DNA from: Dehalococcoidia bacterium
GTDB taxonomy: Bacteria; Chloroflexota; Dehalococcoidia; JAENJB01
Assembly: GCA_016844565.1 (NCBI GenBank)
Contig: JAENJB010000037.1
Span: forward strand, 1-10,130
Length of the DNA: 10,130 nt
Direction of reading: 5' to 3'
In this document: piece by piece, positions 1-4,192 of the stretch
Numbering within the stretch: the first letter of the stretch is position 1
How the letters are laid out: every line of letters begins with the position of its first letter
Notes under the pieces: model-generated
The model's input: only the letters and a program-made list of their open reading frames with translations
Told to the model about the DNA's origin: nothing
Databases searched by the model: none
Translations under genes and position numbers: made by a program

Positions 1-301
1 CCATGTCCTTTTCCACGGCTTCCTCGACGATTGCCGGGCCTATCTCCCGTGCCTGCAGCAACTCGGTTTCGACTGTGAAATCCTCCTGGTCTGCCATGGT
101 GCTGGCTCTGTCCAGGGTTTCTTCGCCTTTCCTGATTTCCGGATCTATCTGAGCTTCCAGCGGCAGTGTCCGTCTGACCTGAATTACATAGAGAACTTCG
201 ATCTTTCCCTTAGCTTTCTTGGCCACCAGACAGGCAATCTTTATGGCCTCTTCATCTGCCTTGCCGCCACTTATCGGTACTAGAATTCGTTCATATCCCA
301 T
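1..301 (-). CDS. Universal stress protein (UspA family), C-terminus beyond window
   Basis: One hundred N-terminal residues are visible, starting MGYERILVPISGGKADEEAI. The beta-strand 'RILVPISGG' followed by a helix of the 'ADEEAIKIACLVAKKAKG' kind and the second strand 'IEVLYVI' is the classic opening of the UspA alpha/beta nucleotide-binding fold. The region that would carry the ATP-binding G-x2-G-x9-G-S/T motif lies past the window edge, so ATP binding cannot be judged. Family members are small cytoplasmic proteins linked to stress and starvation survival. The start is the first ATG before the conserved strand; the ribosome binding site is weak. The gene follows an amino acid permease on the same strand with a 97-nt gap and has its own good promoter in that gap. 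UspA proteins or domains are often found next to or fused to APC permeases, which suggests a regulatory role on transport (inference). Confidence 0.88.
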   Translation of the reverse strand, partial: MGYERILVPISGGKADEEAIKIACLVAKKAKGKIEVLYVIQVRRTLPLEAQIDPEIRKGEETLDRASTMADQEDFTVETELLQAREIGPAIVEEAVEKDM

Positions 302-348
302 ATTGCTTTGTTTCTCATTCTCGCTCCAGCCATGCGAGCGGGGAAGAT

Positions 349-377
349 ATTATACGGGGCCAGGCCATACTTGGCAA
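349..377 (-). promoter_or_regulatory. Sigma70-type promoter for the universal stress protein gene
   Basis: On the minus strand a TTGCCA -35 box (372-377) and a perfect TATAAT -10 box (349-354) are separated by exactly 17 nt. Transcription would start near 342, giving a leader of about 40 nt. The leader contains a small hairpin with arms CTCGC and GCGAG (positions 320-338 on the plus strand). The promoter lies in the gap after the permease stop, so the stress protein gene can be expressed separately from the permease. Confidence 0.72.
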
Positions 378-398
378 TTGCAGGTTTTCCGAAGGCCT

Positions 399-1883
399 TC
401 ACTCTCTTGTCTTGGCCCTATGCCTGTAGATGCTGTAGAGGACCAGGCCGGCCAGCATCCAGGCGAACCCCAACCAGCGGCTGTAAGGTTGTACAATTAC
501 CAGAATGATCCACACGGCGAAGGTGCTCAGTAGTCCCAGTATGGCCGTAATGGGAAGCTCACGATTTCCGAAGCGAATATTCGCCCTGAGTTTGAAAGGT
601 CTCGGCGTTTCCGGCTTTCTGATTCGCAACATCAAGATAGCGGCATGAGCGAGGGCGAAGGAAAACAGTGATCCGAAAGCATACAGGCTGCCGAGCTGAC
701 TGAAGAAATCAGCCCGGAAAAAAGCGGGAAGAAGGATAAGGATGGCTACACCGGAGAAGATGGCAATGGAAACATACGGAGTGTGGAAGCGGTGATGTAC
801 GCGGCCGAGGACAGGGGGAACAAGCCGGTGATGCCCCATGGAGAAGGCCAAGCGGGATATACCCATCAGGCCGGAGTTGGCAGCTATGAGCAGTATGGTG
901 CTGGCCAGCAGGGCGACCAGAAATGGCAGGAATGCGCCCATCACTTCAGCAAGGCGAATATATACGATTTGGCCAACGGGATCGGAGGGAGCTTTCGCAG
1001 CTATCTCTATGGGGAGGTAATGGACTATGCCAGCCAGAGGGTCGTGGGACCAATTTTGAGCCAGTTCCTGAGGGGACATCACTGAGAAGGCTATTGTTGA
1101 TATGCCAGTGAAGATGACCATCACGGTGAGCATCATCAGTAGATAGGCCCTTGGCGCCCGCACCTGCGGATGCTTCGTCTCCTCCGCCAGCTGGGAGATA
1201 GTCTCTACCCCCGTATAGGCTATGGCAGCCACAGCAATGCCGGAGATGAGGTTGGTGGTGCTGGGCCAGAGGCTTGTCACCCGCTGGAGAATGAGCCCCG
1301 GATTGAAAAGGAAGACTAGACCAAGGACCACTACCAGCACCTGCATAGCCACATCCATCACCGCCAGGGTTATGTTCAAGAACGATGTTTCCTTCACTCC
1401 CCGTAAGTTGAGAGCGGCGAGCAGGAGAATAATAACGATGGCCAGCGAGGTGGCCGCTACTGGGGACTCCTTCAGAGGAGGCCAGAAGTACGCGAGATAG
1501 AAGGGAACGGTAAAAGCGGAAATAGCCATCGTCACCACGTAGCTGAGCATGAGGGCCCACCCGGCAACGAAGCCAAGGGACTCATTGAAGCCGTGCCGGG
1601 CGAAGCTTGATGAGCCGCCGGCCTCGGGGTACATTGCAGTCCCTTCAGCGTAGGTCAGTGCAGTAAAGATGAAGATGATGCCCGCTATCAGGAGAACCAC
1701 GGGGGTAGCGCCCGCAGCGACCACGGCTATTAGCCCCAGGGCATAATATATGGAGGAACCTACGTTGCCGTAGCCGGCGCTGTAGAGGCTGGTAATGCCA
1801 AGAATACGCCTCAATCTGGGGGGACTGAGACGGGGACGTCGTATTACCCTATCGCCTGGCTTTGGATGCCAGTTGGCAGCCAA
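399..1883 (-). CDS. APC-superfamily amino acid permease
   Basis: A 494-residue polytopic membrane protein with about twelve hydrophobic segments, the usual length for APC (amino acid-polyamine-organocation) transporters of the LeuT fold. TM1 carries the unwound substrate-binding stretch 'SAGYGNVGSSIYYALG' (residues 35-50). The TM2-3 region has 'YPEAGGSSSFARHGF' (85-99), TM6 has 'AYTGVETISQLAEETKHP' (222-239) and the TM8 end has 'NSGLMGISRLAFSMGHHRL' (336-354), all characteristic of the superfamily. It probably imports an amino acid or amine across the cytoplasmic membrane by cation symport or exchange; the substrate cannot be read from sequence. The start is a TTG, because a TAA lies two codons upstream and no ATG or GTG precedes TM1; the nearest Shine-Dalgarno-like motif (AGAG, about 9 nt upstream) is weak. 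A later TTG at residue 24 is possible. It has a strong promoter and precedes the stress protein gene. Confidence 0.9.
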   Translation of the reverse strand: MAANWHPKPGDRVIRRPRLSPPRLRRILGITSLYSAGYGNVGSSIYYALGLIAVVAAGATPVVLLIAGIIFIFTALTYAEGTAMYPEAGGSSSFARHGFNESLGFVAGWALMLSYVVTMAISAFTVPFYLAYFWPPLKESPVAATSLAIVIILLLAALNLRGVKETSFLNITLAVMDVAMQVLVVVLGLVFLFNPGLILQRVTSLWPSTTNLISGIAVAAIAYTGVETISQLAEETKHPQVRAPRAYLLMMLTVMVIFTGISTIAFSVMSPQELAQNWSHDPLAGIVHYLPIEIAAKAPSDPVGQIVYIRLAEVMGAFLPFLVALLASTILLIAANSGLMGISRLAFSMGHHRLVPPVLGRVHHRFHTPYVSIAIFSGVAILILLPAFFRADFFSQLGSLYAFGSLFSFALAHAAILMLRIRKPETPRPFKLRANIRFGNRELPITAILGLLSTFAVWIILVIVQPYSRWLGFAWMLAGLVLYSIYRHRAKTRE

Positions 1884-1925
1884 TCGTTATCGCTCTTTTT
1901 CAGGCCGCCCTCGGTGCGAGGCCTG

Positions 1926-1935
1926 TCACCGGTGA
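1926..1935. promoter_or_regulatory. 10-bp palindrome in the permease leader (possible operator)
   Basis: TCACCGGTGA is a perfect 10-bp palindrome. On the minus strand the motif GACAGG occurs on either side of its centre in direct orientation, 16 bp apart. It sits about 20-30 nt downstream of the predicted permease transcription start, a place where a repressor could block elongation. A 10-bp palindrome can occur by chance, so this is only a candidate site. Confidence 0.25.
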
Positions 1936-1960
1936 AACCTGTCCTGCGAACAGCTGCAGA

Positions 1961-1989
1961 TTTATACACCTTAACCCAATGAATGTCAA
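1961..1989 (-). promoter_or_regulatory. Strong sigma70-type promoter for the amino acid permease
   Basis: On the minus strand a perfect TTGACA -35 box (1984-1989) is followed after exactly 17 nt by TATAAA (1961-1966), one base from the -10 consensus. Transcription would start near 1954, leaving a leader of about 70 nt before the TTG start codon at 1883. This is the best promoter match in the window and supports the permease being the first gene of its transcript. Confidence 0.78.
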
Positions 1990-1998
1990 TGGATTGGG
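1975..1998. promoter_or_regulatory. Inverted repeat over the permease -35 box (candidate operator)
   Basis: CCCAAT (1975-1980) is mirrored by ATTGGG (1993-1998), and the 24-bp dyad formed by the two half-sites matches at 8 of 12 positions. The permease -35 hexamer (1984-1989) lies inside it and the left arm falls in the promoter spacer. A dimeric regulator bound here would compete with RNA polymerase. The position gives it more weight than the sequence alone. Confidence 0.38.
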
Positions 1999-2024
1999 CT
2001 TGTTCGACTCTCGCAATGACAACG
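1992..2024 (-). repeat. Degenerate 'GTCATTGCGAG'-type interspersed repeat remnant
   Basis: Read on the minus strand, GTTGTCATTGCGAGAG (around 2008-2023) is followed by a stretch ending in CAAGCCCAATCC. From memory, the layout GTCATTGCGAG then a short variable part then GAAGCAATCC is common in intergenic repeats of several bacterial groups, including Dehalococcoidia. The core 11 bases match exactly; the second part is only approximate. No second copy exists in this window, so repeat status rests on recall. Confidence 0.3.
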
Positions 2025-2040
2025 GGGGGCTTCGTCTTGT

Positions 2041-2070
2041 TTCTCGCTCTCACTAAAAATGTGATACGAT
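2041..2070 (+). promoter_or_regulatory. Possible extended -10 promoter for pepA
   Basis: TGATACGAT (2062-2070) fits an extended -10 element (TG-n-TACGAT, four of six matches to TATAAT). The best -35 at suitable spacing is the poor TTCTCG (2041-2046, 18-nt spacer). Transcription would start near 2077 and the leader would hold the hairpin at 2093-2128. The match is weak; it is proposed because pepA faces away from the permease and needs a promoter in this gap. Confidence 0.35.
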
Positions 2071-2092
2071 AAGCCAGGTTGCCGACTACGCC

Positions 2093-2128
2093 GTGTGGAG
2101 GCGGGATCAAGTTCAAAGGCTTCCACAT
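2093..2128 (+). other. Leader hairpin just upstream of the pepA ribosome binding site
   Basis: TGTGGAGGC (2094-2102) pairs with GCTTCCACA (2119-2127) to form a nine-base-pair stem with one G-U pair and a 16-nt loop; a further G-U pair (2093/2128) can extend it. The stem ends 4 nt before the pepA Shine-Dalgarno. Neither side is followed by a run of T, so it does not look like an intrinsic terminator in either direction. It may affect mRNA stability or translation of pepA, or be a protein-binding dyad in DNA. Confidence 0.45.
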
Positions 2129-2132
2129 TAGA

Positions 2133-2137
2133 AAGGA
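2133..2137 (+). promoter_or_regulatory. Ribosome binding site fixing the TTG start of pepA
   Basis: AAGGA at 2133-2137 ends 6 nt before the TTG at 2144. There is no ATG or GTG near the conserved N-terminus, so this motif decides the start. Confidence 0.7.
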
Positions 2138-2143
2138 ATAACT

Positions 2144-3643
2144 TTGGAAATCAAGGTCGTTACCGGGGACATAGTTAGAATTGAAGCAGATGCTATTGTG
2201 GTGAATCTATTCGAAGGGGTGAAGCAACCGGGAGGCGCAACCGGAGCGGTGGACCGGGCTCTGGGTGGCGTCATTGCCCAGCTCATTGAAAAGGGCGAAA
2301 TCAAAGGCAAGCTTCATGAGATCACGGTAATCCATACCCAGGGTAAGCTACCGGCGCTGCGGGTGGCGGTAGCAGGTTTGGGCAAAGAAAAGGAGTTCAG
2401 CCTCAACACAGTAAGAGATGTCATGGCGGAAGTCTGCCGTGCTTTGAACTGCGTCAATGCGCAGCAAATTGCCAGCGTGGTCCATGGCGCCGGAGCCGGT
2501 GGACTTCAGCCTGAGAAGGCAGCCCAGGCCATAGTCGAGGGCGCTGTCCTCGGCCTGTACTCTTTTGACAAGTACAAGAAGCGCGAGCCTGACGAGACCG
2601 AGATCAAGGAATTGCTTCTGGTGGAGCTGACTCCTGGCCTTTGTCCTGCCATTGAGAAGGGGAGCAGACGCGGGAAGGTCCTTGCCGAAGCAACCGCCAT
2701 GGCGAGGGACATGGTCAATGAACCGGCCAACTACATGACCCCGAGCCGGATGGCCGAGAAGGCAAAGACGGTGGCCGATACCTATGGACTCGAGTGCACA
2801 GTCCTGGAGGCCGAACAGATGAGGGCGATGGGCATGGGTGCGCTACTTGGAGTGGCCCAGGGCAGCCAGCAGCCTCCCAAGCTCATCATTCTTGCATACA
2901 AGGGAGATGAGTCCTCAAAGAAGGCAGTAGGCTTTGTGGGCAAAGGGATTACCTTCGATTCGGGCGGGATCTCGCTGAAAGAGCAAGATGGCATGAAAGA
3001 TATGAAGACTGATATGTCGGGTGGGGCTGCGGTCATCGCTGCCCTCAGTGTCATCGCCCAGTTTAAGCCTAGGCTGAATGTGACGGGGATTGTTCCGGCC
3101 GTGGAGAATATGCCCAGCGGCTCCGCCATGAGACCGGGCGACATCGTGAAAGCCATGAATGGCAAGTCCGTCGAGATCATCAGCACAGATGCTGAGGGTA
3201 GGCTAATACTCGCGGATGCCCTATCTTATGCCGTCAAGCAGGGGCTCTCCCCGCTGGTAGACCTGGCTACGCTCACCGGCGCCTGCATAGTGGCGCTGGG
3301 GCACGTATGCTCGGGGGTCCTGACCAATGACAGAGAGTTCTTATCCCGGGTGATGACAGCCGGGGAGGCAGCCGGTGAGCGCATGTGGGAGCTGCCGATG
3401 TTCGAGGAGTACAAGGAACTGATCAAGAGTGATGTGGCCGATCTCAAGAACTCGGGCAACAGGACTGCCGGGGCGATCACCGCCGCCCAGTTCCTGGTGG
3501 AGTTCGTCGAGGGCCCCTGGGTCCATGTGGATATAGCGGGCACGGCAAACCTGGAAAAGGAGAAGGGATATCTGATCAGTGGCGGAACAGGGGTCGGGGT
3601 TCGCACCCTGGTGAACTTGGCGGAGGCACTGGCGCAAACGTGA
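2144..3643 (+). CDS. pepA: Leucyl aminopeptidase (cytosol aminopeptidase, peptidase family M17)
   Basis: A 499-residue protein of normal M17 length. The variable N-terminal macro-like domain (about 1-160) is followed by the catalytic domain. All metal ligands are present: Lys267 and Asp272 in 'VGKGITFDSGG', Asp290 in 'KTDMSGG', and Asp349 and Glu351 in 'STDAEGRL', the family signature with Ser for the usual Asn. The catalytic Lys279 and Arg353 are also kept. These positions are each three lower than in the E. coli enzyme (recalled numbering), so an active two-metal enzyme is expected. It removes N-terminal residues, preferring leucine, from peptides in the cytoplasm as a hexamer and serves peptide turnover; E. 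coli PepA also binds DNA, which cannot be inferred here. The start is a TTG with a well-placed AAGGA. No signal peptide is seen. acpS follows 58 nt downstream on the same strand, probably cotranscribed. Confidence 0.96.
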   Translation: MEIKVVTGDIVRIEADAIVVNLFEGVKQPGGATGAVDRALGGVIAQLIEKGEIKGKLHEITVIHTQGKLPALRVAVAGLGKEKEFSLNTVRDVMAEVCRALNCVNAQQIASVVHGAGAGGLQPEKAAQAIVEGAVLGLYSFDKYKKREPDETEIKELLLVELTPGLCPAIEKGSRRGKVLAEATAMARDMVNEPANYMTPSRMAEKAKTVADTYGLECTVLEAEQMRAMGMGALLGVAQGSQQPPKLIILAYKGDESSKKAVGFVGKGITFDSGGISLKEQDGMKDMKTDMSGGAAVIAALSVIAQFKPRLNVTGIVPAVENMPSGSAMRPGDIVKAMNGKSVEIISTDAEGRLILADALSYAVKQGLSPLVDLATLTGACIVALGHVCSGVLTNDREFLSRVMTAGEAAGERMWELPMFEEYKELIKSDVADLKNSGNRTAGAITAAQFLVEFVEGPWVHVDIAGTANLEKEKGYLISGGTGVGVRTLVNLAEALAQT

Positions 3644-3701
3644 CGGCCTGCCCGGGACAAGCGAAATCGTGGTCTTGACATCCGCCCTCTGAGGGTTGCT
3701 G

Positions 3702-4094
3702 ATGAGCCTGGATTGCAATTCTGCTGCATACGTTGGTGTCGATATCGTCGAGGTAGCTCGGGTGGCCGGCGTGGTGTCGCGGTGGGGTGAGCGTTTTCTC
3801 AGTCGCGTGTACACCGCGTCTGAGTCAGAAAGGTACGGGAAGCGCCTTCCTTCCCTGGCAGCGCGATTTGCGGCCAAAGAAGCGGTAATGAAGGCGTTGG
3901 GCAGTGGGAGGAGGGGGGTAGCCTGGCGGGAGATAGAGGTGTTGAGCTTGCCCGGTGGTCGGCCGTCTGTCAGTCTTTATGGCAGGGCGGAGGAGAAGGC
4001 CAGAGCCATGGGCATCGCCGGCTTCTCGATCAGCCTTTCCCATACGAGGGAGTATGCCGTAGCCGTCGTCCTGGGCTTGAAGAAGATGACTTAG
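3702..4094 (+). CDS. acpS: Holo-[acyl-carrier-protein] synthase (4'-phosphopantetheinyl transferase AcpS)
   Basis: A 130-residue protein, close to the usual 120-130 of AcpS. The N-terminal motif 'VGVDIVEVARV' (11-21) holds the Mg-binding Asp14, and 'ARFAAKEAVMKALG' (54-67) holds the second metal/CoA-site acid, Glu60. 'FSISLSHTREYAVAVV' (108-123) is the usual C-terminal strand pair. The enzyme transfers 4'-phosphopantetheine from CoA to a serine of apo-ACP, which activates ACP for fatty acid synthesis in the cytoplasm. The start chosen is ATG 3702, with GAGGG (3691-3695) 6 nt upstream; a TTG two codons earlier (3696) is less likely because it overlaps that ribosome binding site. The protein has about ten residues before the conserved 'VGVDIVE', slightly more than usual. 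It follows pepA and is followed by a new promoter, so it seems to end that transcription unit. Confidence 0.95.
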   Translation: MSLDCNSAAYVGVDIVEVARVAGVVSRWGERFLSRVYTASESERYGKRLPSLAARFAAKEAVMKALGSGRRGVAWREIEVLSLPGGRPSVSLYGRAEEKARAMGIAGFSISLSHTREYAVAVVLGLKKMT

Positions 4095-4115
4095 CTGAAG
4101 TCTCCTCGCTCAGGT

Positions 4116-4144
4116 TTGACGGATACGTAGTCATGCCGTAAAAT
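4116..4144 (+). promoter_or_regulatory. Sigma70-type promoter for the formate dehydrogenase cluster
   Basis: TTGACG (4116-4121) and TAAAAT (4139-4144) each differ from consensus at one position and are separated by exactly 17 nt. Transcription would start near 4151, giving a leader of about 42 nt. The promoter lies in the 98-nt gap after acpS, so the redox genes can be transcribed separately from pepA-acpS. No clear operator dyad was seen around it. Confidence 0.72.
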
Positions 4145-4175
4145 GTGCAGTTTGGCAATTCCTTGAACTAAACTT

Positions 4176-4190
4176 CTCCCCAGAGGAGGG
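4176..4190 (+). promoter_or_regulatory. Ribosome binding site of the formate dehydrogenase gene, possibly hairpin-masked
   Basis: The purine run GAGGAGGG (4183-4190) is a strong Shine-Dalgarno but runs to within 2 nt of the ATG at 4193, so the GAGG half at 4183-4186 is the better-spaced part. CTCC (4176-4179) can pair with GGAG (4185-4188) across a 5-nt loop, with two further T-G pairs, which would partly hide the site. Confidence 0.5.
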
Positions 4191-4192
4191 TC

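Noticed and set aside
391..400. GAAGGCCTTC palindrome at the permease stop codon as a terminator
   Set aside because: It has no loop and no following T-run on either strand, so it does not form an intrinsic terminator.
946..1560. Second minus-strand frame of 204 codons overlapping the permease
   Set aside because: Lies in another frame of the permease, has no membrane-protein pattern and no known motif.
3675..3680. Perfect TTGACA between pepA and acpS as a -35 box
   Set aside because: A -10 box at 17 nt would fall on the acpS start codon and reads CTGATG, so no workable promoter is formed.
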